From contig JAFOTA010000064.1 of assembly GCA_017421145.1 (NCBI GenBank), forward strand, positions 1 through 23,559: DNA of 23,559 nt. The letters are read 5' to 3'. How positions within the stretch are numbered: the first letter of the stretch is position 1; the number at the start of each line of letters is the position of its first letter. Source of the DNA: Treponema sp. Lineage in GTDB: Bacteria > Spirochaetota > Spirochaetia > Treponematales > Treponemataceae. Of this stretch, positions 13,398 to 20,909 are shown one piece after another. The notes beneath the pieces were generated by a model. The model was not told where the DNA came from and made no database searches. It worked only from the letters and a program-made list of their open reading frames with translations. The translations under genes were made by a program, and so were the position numbers.

Positions 13398-14537
13398 CTA
13401 AAGCTTGAAGTGGGTTGAGAAATATCCGCTCCACATGATATTGTACTGGGGGTCAAAGAAGCTTCTGACATCAGCGCATGCACCGAGCGTAAACTGGAAT
13501 TTCCATGCGTTGAATCCCACACCGGCGAAAATCTGCGGCTGAATCTTCGTCATGTCCCATACTCCGTCATGGAAGCTTTCGTCTATGCCGTTTGCAGTGA
13601 CGCATCCATCATCATGAGCTTCATTGGATGCCGCGCTCAGTTCAGGATTTTCGTTCTTCGTCTTGTAATCCCATGCCCATGAAGTCGTAGTGTTGGAGAT
13701 TACGCCCCTTGCTCCAAGGAACAGGTTTGCAAATCCGATTTCCTTTGATATCTGAATCTGCGCGAATGCAACGTGCGTCTGGAATCCTATGCCGATGTTC
13801 ATGTCGGTGACCTGGTTTCCTGTCTTTCCTGCAATCGTTACTTCCCGACTGTCCGTAGTTCCGATCTTGAAGTTTCCCTGGGTGTAGTAGTAGCCTCCGC
13901 CTATGGATATTACCGGAACGAAAGTGCTTCCTTCGAAGAATCTGTAGCGCAGGTCAGCTCCGAGCGTAACGTAGTCAATGAATCCCTTGAATCCCTGGAG
14001 GTCGAACGTCATGGCCTGGTTCATGCCGATGATTGTGCTTGGCTCACTAAGCTTGATGTCGAAGATTGCTGGGTTCGTCATCATGGCGCAGATACCAACG
14101 TCGAACGGAAGAACCAATCCGCCGAGCCTTATGTCAAGCGTTGCAGTAGGAAGAACGAAGCTTTCGGGAAAATCACCGCCGAGACCTTCCATGATTTTTG
14201 TTGCAATCTCGTTGTTTCCGACCGCATCCATGAGGAAATTTTTGTTTCCGGAAAGCTCTCCCACGGCCTTTTTCAATCCGCTGGTGTCAAGGTATGTTCC
14301 GCCGAGCGTGAATCCGACTCCGAAATGCGGGAATATGCTCGGATACAAGTTTCCGATATATGCGTCCGACCATACGTTCTGCTGGGTTGCTGCTTCAGGA
14401 ACGGCAAAGAGCAGTTTCCACGCAAAGTCGTTCATGCCCTCCGAGACCTTGTCCTTATCTATGGTTGACACAGCTGAAACACCTGATACAAGCACAGAGG
14501 TCAATATGACCGTAAAAAATATCTTTCTGAATTTCAT
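13398..14537 (-). CDS. Probable outer-membrane beta-barrel protein
   Basis: This 379-residue protein starts at the ATG at 14537, which has a strong AAAGGAGG upstream. Residues 1-22 form a clear signal peptide (MKFRKIFF, a hydrophobic core, VSA cleavage site). The mature part is rich in alternating hydrophobic/polar strands with Gly, Tyr, Phe and Asn, for example TLGADLRYRFF, VISIGGGYYYTQGNFKIG, and a C-terminal YFSTHFKL. There are no helical membrane spans. This is the profile of a porin-like or surface barrel protein. The final residue is Leu, not the usual aromatic. I do not recognise a named family and cannot say whether it is a FadL, OmpW or spirochaete-specific barrel. It is transcribed alone with its own promoter and a long leader; the strong ribosome site suggests abundant expression. 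Confidence 0.8.
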   Translation of the reverse strand: MKFRKIFFTVILTSVLVSGVSAVSTIDKDKVSEGMNDFAWKLLFAVPEAATQQNVWSDAYIGNLYPSIFPHFGVGFTLGGTYLDTSGLKKAVGELSGNKNFLMDAVGNNEIATKIMEGLGGDFPESFVLPTATLDIRLGGLVLPFDVGICAMMTNPAIFDIKLSEPSTIIGMNQAMTFDLQGFKGFIDYVTLGADLRYRFFEGSTFVPVISIGGGYYYTQGNFKIGTTDSREVTIAGKTGNQVTDMNIGIGFQTHVAFAQIQISKEIGFANLFLGARGVISNTTTSWAWDYKTKNENPELSAASNEAHDDGCVTANGIDESFHDGVWDMTKIQPQIFAGVGFNAWKFQFTLGACADVRSFFDPQYNIMWSGYFSTHFKL

Positions 14538-14577
14538 AAGCACCTCCTTTGAAAATCCGAATGAACGCCGTATGCCA

Positions 14578-14599
14578 TGCGCCGGTAAATATGGGCGCA
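14578..14599 (-). promoter_or_regulatory. Hairpin in the 5' leader of the beta-barrel gene
   Basis: TGCGCC and GGCGCA form a perfect six-pair stem around a 10-base loop, about 40 bases upstream of the start codon in the predicted leader of about 85 bases. It could stabilise the mRNA or influence translation. Role inferred. Confidence 0.4.
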
Positions 14600-14626
14600 A
14601 AACCAAAACTCAGAATTCCTTCTCTA

Positions 14627-14655
14627 ATGATACATCACTCCATGAAAAAAAACAA
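14627..14655 (-). promoter_or_regulatory. Sigma70-like promoter for the beta-barrel gene
   Basis: On the minus strand, TTGTTT (14655-14650), a 17-base spacer and TATCAT (14632-14627) precede the gene. The -10 box is one base from consensus, the -35 box is weak, and a T-rich tract runs from the end of the -35 box into the spacer. Confidence 0.4.
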
Positions 14656-14804
14656 CAAGAGTTATGGATAAGTTACAAAGATTAAGTAAGCGAAAATTCC
14701 TTGCTTTGGATTTTCCTGCGTCCAGAGCTAGAATTTTCTTGGAATTTTTGAAAAAAATTGCAGTTTCAGTGCGGTTTTTGATTTTCTCCGCATATTATAT
14801 TGTA

Positions 14805-15590
14805 ATGAAGGAAAAATTTTACAGGGCAGGGTATTTTGCCGCAGGATGCATAAGGTCGGTGCTTTCGTATTCGTTTGCAAGGGAAAGCTGCATTTCTTGT
14901 TCAAGGCCGGTGGTTTCGGTTCCTCTGTGCCGTAAATGCCTTGATGAATGCATGTCCGCTTTTGAGTCTGATTTTTCAAAGCGGTGCTCGGTCTGCGGAA
15001 AGGAGCTTCTTGGCGAACTGAAAATCTGCATGAAGTGCCGCACGGAAAATTTGTTTTCCCAGGTGGATCAGGTTCTTCCCATGTTTCCGTACAGGCTCTG
15101 GATGAAAAAGCTGATTTTCGAATGGAAGATGGACGGAAGGAGAAGCCTTTCAACTTTGTTTGCGTCGGTCCTTGACGTAGGGCTTAAATCCGTTCATGCG
15201 GATGTAATAGTTCCTGTTCCTCCGAGGCGGGGCAAAATCCGTGAAAAAGGATGGGATCAGGTTGACGAGGTGTGCAAGGTTTTGGAAAGGTGCCATGGAT
15301 ATACGGTGCTCAGGCTTTTGCAGAGGTTTTCCAGGGATCAGCAGAAAAAACTGGACAGGGAAAAAAGAATCGAAGGAAGCGGAAAATCATACGGCCTTTC
15401 AAAAAAACACGGGGCGGTGCTTGAAAAATGGAGGAAAAAAAACGGGCTTGGAGAAAAAGAGGTTCCGACGGAAGCCGTTATAGTCGATGACGTGATAACT
15501 ACGGGAGCGACGGTCAGCACATGCGCGGGAATATTGAAAGGGCTGGGAATAAAGACCGTAAAAGCCGTTTCCATAGTGATTGTGGACTGA
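14805..15590 (+). CDS. comF: ComF-family phosphoribosyltransferase-like protein
   Basis: ComF proteins take part in DNA uptake in competent bacteria and in some DNA recombination contexts; the biochemical activity is not settled. The 261-residue protein has N-terminal zinc-ribbon cysteines C29, C32, C42, C45, C61, C64, C75 and C78, then a phosphoribosyltransferase domain with VIVPVPPRRGK and the PRPP-binding loop VIVDDVITTGAT (225-236). I chose the ATG at 14805 because the ComF pattern begins there and the length is close to the family's. An in-frame ATG at 14664 would add 47 basic, hydrophobic residues with no match to the family. No Shine-Dalgarno precedes 14805, but TATTAT ends six bases upstream. 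An extra Lys-rich segment precedes the PRPP loop. Transcribed alone; cheW follows with its own promoter. Confidence 0.88.
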   Translation: MKEKFYRAGYFAAGCIRSVLSYSFARESCISCSRPVVSVPLCRKCLDECMSAFESDFSKRCSVCGKELLGELKICMKCRTENLFSQVDQVLPMFPYRLWMKKLIFEWKMDGRRSLSTLFASVLDVGLKSVHADVIVPVPPRRGKIREKGWDQVDEVCKVLERCHGYTVLRLLQRFSRDQQKKLDREKRIEGSGKSYGLSKKHGAVLEKWRKKNGLGEKEVPTEAVIVDDVITTGATVSTCAGILKGLGIKTVKAVSIVIVD

Positions 15591-15637
15591 TAAGCGGGCA
15601 GAAGGACTTTATTTCTCATAATTCAGAACCTTAGTTG

Positions 15638-15666
15638 TTGCCTAGAATCGTTTCATGGTGTAAAAT
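15638..15666 (+). promoter_or_regulatory. Sigma70-like promoter for cheW
   Basis: TTGCCT (15638-15643), a 17-base spacer and TAAAAT (15661-15666) predict a start near 15673 and a leader of about 64 bases. Confidence 0.5.
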
Positions 15667-15677
15667 AGTAAGGAGAG

Positions 15678-15708
15678 TGCCGGCTGATATTTTTATAATA
15701 TGTCGGCA
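15678..15708 (+). promoter_or_regulatory. Inverted repeat in the cheW leader
   Basis: TGCCG (15678-15682) with CGGCA (15704-15708), and ATATT (15687-15691) with AATAT (15697-15701), form a nested dyad in the predicted 5' leader. A perfect TATAAT (15694-15699) lies inside it but has no fitting -35 box. It could be an mRNA hairpin or an operator for a second start. Confidence 0.4.
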
Positions 15709-15736
15709 ATGGAAGTTCTAGTTTTGGGAGTCATCT

Positions 15737-16228
15737 ATGGCCGATGAGAGCAGTCAGTATCAGTTGGTAACATTTCAGCTTGGGGACGAGCTGTATGGCG
15801 TGGACATCATGGACGTAAAGGAGATCGTTAAGGTACAGGCGGTAAGACCTATCCCTAATGCCCCTTACTATGTAGAAGGAATCATAAATCTACGCGGAGA
15901 GATCATTCCTATAATCAACCTTCACAAGAGGTTCCATATTCAAAAGCGCAAGACTACCGACAATCTCGATGATTATGAAGAAGACGAGGGCGGTTTTATA
16001 ATCCTTGACATAGAAGGAAATAAGATCGGAATCATCATCGACAGGATCAACCGTGTCGTTCAGGTCGAAAAGGGCGAGATAAAGCCTCCGCCACAGATGC
16101 TCAGCGGTATCGGAACCGAATACATCGAAGGCGTGGTGCGTCAGGAAACTGCTTACCTCATAATCCTGGACACCAGAAAGATGTTCAACGCGAACGAGCT
16201 TCAGAAGATTCTGGATCCTGGAGCCTGA
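15737..16228 (+). CDS. cheW: Chemotaxis coupling protein CheW
   Basis: CheW bridges chemoreceptors and the CheA kinase in polar or subpolar arrays. The 163-residue protein is a single CheW domain: YQLVTFQLGDELYGVDI at the start, the conserved NLRG (51-54), and GIIIDRINRVV and AYLIILDTRKMF in the second half. A short acidic loop (DNLDDYEEDEGG, 75-86) interrupts the middle. The start ATG has GGGAG six bases upstream. It is not next to cheA, cheX or cheY here, so it is probably a second, stand-alone CheW of the kind spirochaetes carry. It has its own promoter and a good terminator, so it is a monocistronic unit. Confidence 0.95.
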   Translation: MADESSQYQLVTFQLGDELYGVDIMDVKEIVKVQAVRPIPNAPYYVEGIINLRGEIIPIINLHKRFHIQKRKTTDNLDDYEEDEGGFIILDIEGNKIGIIIDRINRVVQVEKGEIKPPPQMLSGIGTEYIEGVVRQETAYLIILDTRKMFNANELQKILDPGA

Positions 16229-16291
16229 TCCGGCACTGAAAAAAAGCGGTGAATCCGCATAAAAAGTCAAAAATCTCCGGACGGTTCGGTT

Positions 16292-16340
16292 AAAAGGCTG
16301 TTTCATCATGGCGGCATTCCGCTTGGACGGCCTTTTTTGT
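16292..16340 (+). terminator. Intrinsic terminator after cheW
   Basis: AAAAGGC (16292-16298) pairs with GCCTTTT (16330-16336) around an inner GCGG-CATT-CCGC stem. A T6 run (16333-16338) follows GCC. A smaller GCGG-TGAAT-CCGC stem lies just upstream, near 16240-16255. Confidence 0.65.
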
Positions 16341-16374
16341 TTCGTAAAAACCATCCGGTTGTAAGGAAAACGTG

Positions 16375-17490
16375 ATGATACAGACATACAGTTCCACAAT
16401 ACGGCGCAAGGAAATGGAAGCCGTCTTGACCTGCATGGTCGATGAAAAGATTGGTCCCGGCGAAATGAGCACAAGGCTTGTGCAGCTCGTTAAGGAAAAA
16501 ACCGGGTGCGACGGTGCGGTTGCTTTGAGAAGCCCTTCGGTTGCGCTGGAATATGCACTTGCAGCCCTCGAAATAGAAAAAGGTTCGTCCATAATGCTTG
16601 GTGCACTTTCACCTTCATGGCAGATCGTAACCGTGGAACGTCTGGGATACAAGCCCATAGTGCTTGACGTGGAAGAGGAGACAGGCCTTGTTCCCGTGAA
16701 AAACGTCGAGGAAGGCATACAAAAAGGCGGAAAGGCATTCATCCTGACCGAATCAATGGGAATTCTCCCGGAAATAAAGCCGTATCTTTATCTTGGCGTT
16801 CCGGTTATTGAGGACGTTTCTCAGTCAGCCATGGCGCGCTATCCTGATGAAAACCCGGAAAATACAGGTTCAGAAGTGAAAAAGCCGTCCGGAGCTGAAG
16901 AAAATCAGGACGGAAGCACGGCTGAAGATACTTCGGGAACCGTTTCAGGAATGTACGGATCCTATGCGATAATGGGGATGGAAGACCGCGACATAATAAC
17001 GGCGGGAGGAGGAGCCGTACTTTTTGCACCGGCAAGGAAAGACTGGTCGGCTTTGAAAAAATATACTGACGCAGCCCCGTCAACCGACCTTATGCCTGAC
17101 ATGAACGCATCCCTTGCTCTGGTTGAGCTTAAGGAATTCAAGCGCAACGAAGAATCAAGGCAGTCCCTTTATGCTCTTTTTTCAAGGGCGGTTATGTCGG
17201 GAAGGCATAAGACTTTCGTGCGTGCAAGCGGCTCCGGTTCTACGGTCTATTCTTTTCCGCTGGTCCTAAGCTCCGGTTTCAAGGATGTAAAGGCGTATGC
17301 GCAGAAAAAAGGAGTGGAGGTAAGCAAGGCATTTTCAGGTTCCATAATAGATGTAAGGAACGAGGAATTTGCGCCCGGATGCGTATGTGCGAATTCACTG
17401 TTCATGAGGTGCGCGCTGTTCCCGTTGTATCCGCGTCTTGGACAAAAAGATGCCGAGCGTATCGTAAAGATTCTGGCGTCGCTTCCATGA
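16375..17490 (+). CDS. DegT/DnrJ/EryC1/StrS-like protein lacking the PLP lysine
   Basis: The 371-residue protein follows the fold-type I aminotransferase pattern of sugar aminotransferases: SPSVALEYALAALEIEKGSSIM (53-74), SWQIVTVERLGYKPIVLDV with a 'p.d.' segment after it, and VIEDVSQSAMA (144-154), whose D147 and Q150 match the PLP-contacting residues. After it comes a 40-residue polar insertion. Then GSYAIMGMEDRDIITAGGG (195-213) occupies the place of the usual S-x5-K-x4-GEGG motif. The catalytic lysine is replaced (R205 by my alignment) and the Glu of GEGG is Gly; no Lys occurs between about 170 and 222. It is probably not an aminotransferase, although the fold seems kept. I prefer the ATG at 16375 (AAGGA seven bases upstream); a GTG at 16372 is possible. 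It heads an operon with nadK and recN. Confidence 0.8.
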   Translation: MIQTYSSTIRRKEMEAVLTCMVDEKIGPGEMSTRLVQLVKEKTGCDGAVALRSPSVALEYALAALEIEKGSSIMLGALSPSWQIVTVERLGYKPIVLDVEEETGLVPVKNVEEGIQKGGKAFILTESMGILPEIKPYLYLGVPVIEDVSQSAMARYPDENPENTGSEVKKPSGAEENQDGSTAEDTSGTVSGMYGSYAIMGMEDRDIITAGGGAVLFAPARKDWSALKKYTDAAPSTDLMPDMNASLALVELKEFKRNEESRQSLYALFSRAVMSGRHKTFVRASGSGSTVYSFPLVLSSGFKDVKAYAQKKGVEVSKAFSGSIIDVRNEEFAPGCVCANSLFMRCALFPLYPRLGQKDAERIVKILASLP

Positions 17491-17502
17491 AAATATTTTC
17501 AT
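17487..17502. repeat. 16-bp perfect palindrome overlapping a stop codon
   Basis: ATGAAAATATTTTCAT reads the same on both strands and spans the TGA of the DegT-like gene. It is AT-rich and not followed by a T run. It may be chance, or an operator or mRNA structure between this gene and nadK. Confidence 0.5.
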
Positions 17503-17533
17503 AATTTGTGCCGCCGAAAAAAAGGATTAGAGA

Positions 17534-18388
17534 TTGAGTAAGTGTCTTCTGGTTGTCAATTCATTCAAAGCTGAATCTTCCGTGATTGCGGAGCAGATAA
17601 GCCGCTTTTTGAATTCCCGCGGATGGGATGTGGGAGTTTTTTCGTACAACGGTCAGGATGCCTTGAAAAACGGCGTTGAAACTGCTTTCAGCGGCGTGGA
17701 TCTTGCGGTCAGTCTTGGCGGTGACGGAACCGTTCTTTTCGTTTCGCGCGGATGTGCTCCTGCAGGAATCCCGGTGTTTGCAGTCAATCTAGGTGAATTC
17801 GGCTTTCTTGCGAGCATACAGAAAAACAACTGGCAGAAACCACTGGAAGATTATCTTGAGGGAAAGCTTCCGAGCATATCAAGGTACATGGTCAGCTGCA
17901 GGGTCGAAAGGAACGGAAAGACCGTCTTTTCTTCAAACGGACTCAATGACATGACCATTTCAAGCGAAGCGGCATCAAGGCTTATAAACCTTGAAGTTTC
18001 ATACAGCGGTTCAAACCTTGGACCGTTCAAGGCCAACGGAATAATAGTCGCGACCGCAACAGGTTCCACTGCATATTCAGCCGCGGCAGGAGGACCGATA
18101 ATCTCCCCCGGACTGAAGGCTCTTGTACTCACTCCTATAAGCTCTTTCAGCCTTTCCGCAAGGCCTCTTGTTTTTTCTGCCGACGGAATGCTTTCGGTAA
18201 GGATCCTTGATTCAAGGTCAAGGGTCGGATTGATGGCGGACGGTCAGATCAATTTCAATCTGGAAGAAAACGACGACGTGCTTCTGAGCATACCCGATTA
18301 CAAGGTCAGGCTGCTCGGAGGCTCCCTTGATAAATTTTATTCGGCCCTTCAGAGCAAGTTGAATTGGGCAGGAGGTCCCCGTGCTTGA
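17534..18388 (+). CDS. nadK: NAD kinase
   Basis: NadK phosphorylates NAD+ to NADP+ (EC 2.7.1.23) in the cytoplasm and sets the NADPH pool. The 284-residue protein has the family motifs: LGGDGT (61-66), NLGEFGFLA (85-93), ATATGSTAYSAAAGGPIISP in the C-terminal domain, and SFSLSARPLV. The start is a TTG at 17534 with AAGGA seven bases upstream. Its last eight bases overlap the recN start, so the two are likely translated in coupled fashion. NadK and RecN are neighbours in many bacteria. Confidence 0.95.
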   Translation: MSKCLLVVNSFKAESSVIAEQISRFLNSRGWDVGVFSYNGQDALKNGVETAFSGVDLAVSLGGDGTVLFVSRGCAPAGIPVFAVNLGEFGFLASIQKNNWQKPLEDYLEGKLPSISRYMVSCRVERNGKTVFSSNGLNDMTISSEAASRLINLEVSYSGSNLGPFKANGIIVATATGSTAYSAAAGGPIISPGLKALVLTPISSFSLSARPLVFSADGMLSVRILDSRSRVGLMADGQINFNLEENDDVLLSIPDYKVRLLGGSLDKFYSALQSKLNWAGGPRA

Positions 18389-20090
18389 GGAACTGGACAT
18401 AAAGAATTTTGCGTTGATTGACAGCGCGCATGTTGAATTTCAAAAAGGATTCACTGTTTTGAGCGGCGAAACCGGTGCCGGAAAATCAATCCTCATCGGG
18501 AGCCTGGCTTTTCTTTTGGGCGGAAAAGGCGGTACTGAACAAATAAGGACGGGAACGACGGAAGCCCAGGTCTGCGGAACTTTTTTTATTGAACAGAAGG
18601 AAGCTTATGAATGGCTTGATGCTCACGGAATTGAACCTGAAGAAAACAGGATACTTGTACGGCGCGTAATTCGGGATTCAGGAAAATCTTCGGCATGGAT
18701 CGGAGGAACCCCGGTGACAAAGGCCGATCTGCTTGATTTTGCTTCCTGCCTGGTCGATATACACGGTCAGCATGAACAGCAGTCGCTCATGAAAGTCTCG
18801 GAGCACAGGCGTTACCTTGACATATATGCCGACATAGTTGACGAAGTAAGGAATTTCACGTCGCTATACTCTTCGCTCGTCGAAAAAAGAAAGCTTTTGG
18901 ACAACCTGAACACGAACGAAACGGAGCGCAGGAACAGGATAGACATGCTTTCGTTTGTCGTTGACGAAATAGATGCGGCAAGGCTTAAACCGGGTGAGGA
19001 TGAGGAGCTTGAAAAAGAGGAAAACAGGCTTTCTTCCTATGAAAAGCTTTTCAGCGACATTGAGGAAATCTGCGGTACATTCGACGGAAGCGAATCCGGT
19101 GGGGAGCCTGGAATCCTTTCTGTTTTGCACCGCCTGGGAAATACGGTTTCACATGCAGCGGCCATGGACAAAGGACTTGAGTCACTTGAAAACCGCATAA
19201 GCTCATCATTCTACGAGCTTGACGACATAAGCAAGGAATTCAAGCATTACAGGCAGACGCTTGTATTCGACCCGGAGCATCTTGCCGAAGTGCAGGACCG
19301 CCTTGAACTCATCAACAAGCTCAAAAAAAAGTACGCGTCGTCATCGAAGGCTCCTTTGTCGGAAGTTTCGGACTATTATGAAAAAGCCCAGAAAGAGCTT
19401 TCAGTGCTTACTGATTCAAGCCAGGACAGGGAAAGCCTTGAAAAAAGCATAGCGGAATCAGAAAGGGAAGTATATGTGGCCGCAAAGCAGATAAGCGACA
19501 AGCGAAAGGCGGCATCGGAAAAAATGTCTTCTGCAATAGAAGAGATCCTTCATAAACTCGGCATGAAAGACACAAGTTTCCGCGTGAACCTTTCCGAAAA
19601 AGCCGGAAGCCTCATGACACAGAAATGCGGGCCGTACGGGATGGATGACATTGAGTTCCTGATCAGCGCAAATCCGGGGTCACCGCTTATGAGCCTTGCA
19701 AAAATTGCGTCAGGAGGAGAGCTTAGCCGCGTGATGCTTGCAATGAAAACCGTTCTTTCCGGGGCTGACATGGCAGGAACCCTTGTCTTTGACGAGATCG
19801 ATACCGGAATCGGAGGGGAAGTTGCAGTTTCAGTCGGCGAGCATATGAAAAAACTTGCCGCAAACAAGCAGATTTTATGCATAACGCACTTAGCAAGCAT
19901 AGCTGTTTATGCCGATAATCAGATAAAGATTCAAAAAGGTGTTGACGGAAGTTCTGCTTCAACCCATGTTTTCCCGGTTTCAGGAGACGAAAGGGTAAGG
20001 GAGGTGGCCAGAATGCTCTCAGGTGACGCTACGTCCGCGGCTTCGCTTGAACATGCTTCCGACATGCTTAGGAAATTTGGAGGATTGTAA
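18381..20090 (+). CDS. recN: DNA repair protein RecN
   Basis: RecN is an SMC-like ATPase recruited to double-strand breaks. The 569-residue protein has Walker A GETGAGKS (29-36), LVDIHGQHEQQSL (the RecN-specific GQHEQ region), a central coiled-coil region (about 150-370), the ABC signature SGGELSRVMLA, and Walker B TLVFDEIDTGIGGE. The length is normal. Start is a GTG at 18381 with AGGAGG five bases upstream (18370-18375), inside the end of nadK. Its TAA shares a base with the next ATG. Confidence 0.96.
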   Translation: MLEELDIKNFALIDSAHVEFQKGFTVLSGETGAGKSILIGSLAFLLGGKGGTEQIRTGTTEAQVCGTFFIEQKEAYEWLDAHGIEPEENRILVRRVIRDSGKSSAWIGGTPVTKADLLDFASCLVDIHGQHEQQSLMKVSEHRRYLDIYADIVDEVRNFTSLYSSLVEKRKLLDNLNTNETERRNRIDMLSFVVDEIDAARLKPGEDEELEKEENRLSSYEKLFSDIEEICGTFDGSESGGEPGILSVLHRLGNTVSHAAAMDKGLESLENRISSSFYELDDISKEFKHYRQTLVFDPEHLAEVQDRLELINKLKKKYASSSKAPLSEVSDYYEKAQKELSVLTDSSQDRESLEKSIAESEREVYVAAKQISDKRKAASEKMSSAIEEILHKLGMKDTSFRVNLSEKAGSLMTQKCGPYGMDDIEFLISANPGSPLMSLAKIASGGELSRVMLAMKTVLSGADMAGTLVFDEIDTGIGGEVAVSVGEHMKKLAANKQILCITHLASIAVYADNQIKIQKGVDGSSASTHVFPVSGDERVREVARMLSGDATSAASLEHASDMLRKFGGL

Positions 20091-20890
20091 TGGCTGGTGC
20101 ACAGACAGAACGCAAGGCAGAATTCTTAGAGCTTTCAAAGCCCATACATGACTTGATTGACAAGGAACTTAAAAAAGAAAAGACCGCGCTTGAAGAAATC
20201 AGGAAAAATCCAGAAGGATCCGAATACAAGAAAATCGGCCTTGCAGAAGACATGATTTATATAACAACCCTGTATCTTTCTATAAACACGCTTTCACTTA
20301 AAGTCCTGAAACTGAAAAACAACGATGCCCTCAACGACGGCCGCAAGATCATATACAAGGCCATAATCTACCTTGAGGAGGTGGTTTCCAACGTCGTTGA
20401 CCTCATGCCAAGCGAACAGGCGGTAAAGCTTGAAAAGATTTCCGAAATGAAAATTGACAAGAGATTCTATCTCGTACGCAAGATCGGGCTTGTAATCCAG
20501 CTTCTTTCCGATGCACTGGGAGAAAACAGCAAATGGAAATGGTCTTTCGTAGAGCTTCGTGCGCGCTATGCATCGGTTGCGAAGAACCTTCTTGACCTGA
20601 AGGCTGCCGGAAGGGATTTCTACGATCCAAGCTGTGAGGACTACGACAATACGGTTTTCTACGTGCGCCTTGTAAAGCAGCTCATCGAAAAAAGCTCCAT
20701 GGACTACCGCGACAAATACGAGCTTATGTCACGCAGCGAAGAGGACATGCAGATGGCAATCAACTTCCTTCTTGCACTCAGGCGCATTGCAATCAGCCTT
20801 GGTGAAAACGATGAAGCAGAGGAAATAAAGAAAAAGGCTCAGGTCTGGAAAACCAAGATGGAGACCGACCAGAAGCAGAGCAAAAAATAA
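20090..20890 (+). CDS. Conserved-looking helical protein of unknown function
   Basis: The 266-residue protein begins at an ATG that overlaps the recN stop (TAATG) with GGAGGA upstream. It is charged and predicted almost wholly helical, with Lys/Glu-rich stretches at both ends (IDKELKKEKTALEEIRKNP and EEIKKKAQVWKTKM) and heptad-like stretches. No signal peptide, membrane span, cysteine cluster or catalytic motif is visible. I do not recognise a family. From memory, T. pallidum has a hypothetical gene directly after recN; I could not check whether it is the same one. Tight coupling to recN and the HD gene suggests a shared regulation, not necessarily a shared function. Confidence 0.85.
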   Translation: MAGAQTERKAEFLELSKPIHDLIDKELKKEKTALEEIRKNPEGSEYKKIGLAEDMIYITTLYLSINTLSLKVLKLKNNDALNDGRKIIYKAIIYLEEVVSNVVDLMPSEQAVKLEKISEMKIDKRFYLVRKIGLVIQLLSDALGENSKWKWSFVELRARYASVAKNLLDLKAAGRDFYDPSCEDYDNTVFYVRLVKQLIEKSSMDYRDKYELMSRSEEDMQMAINFLLALRRIAISLGENDEAEEIKKKAQVWKTKMETDQKQSKK

Positions 20891-20909
20891 CTGCAAGGCC
20901 GGCGTTGCT

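Noticed and set aside
13773..14685. Two long plus-strand open frames (about 230 codons each) opposite the beta-barrel gene
   Set aside because: They are antisense to a gene with a signal peptide, a strong ribosome site and barrel-like sequence, and their own translations show no family features.
14664..14804. Longer N-terminus for comF from the ATG at 14664
   Set aside because: The 47 extra residues match nothing in ComF and make it longer than usual; that stretch more likely holds promoters.
15661..15695. Possible sigma28 (flagellar) promoter before cheW, TAAA with GCCG downstream
   Set aside because: GCCG is separated from GATAT by extra bases, so the -10 match is broken; the sigma70-like element fits better.
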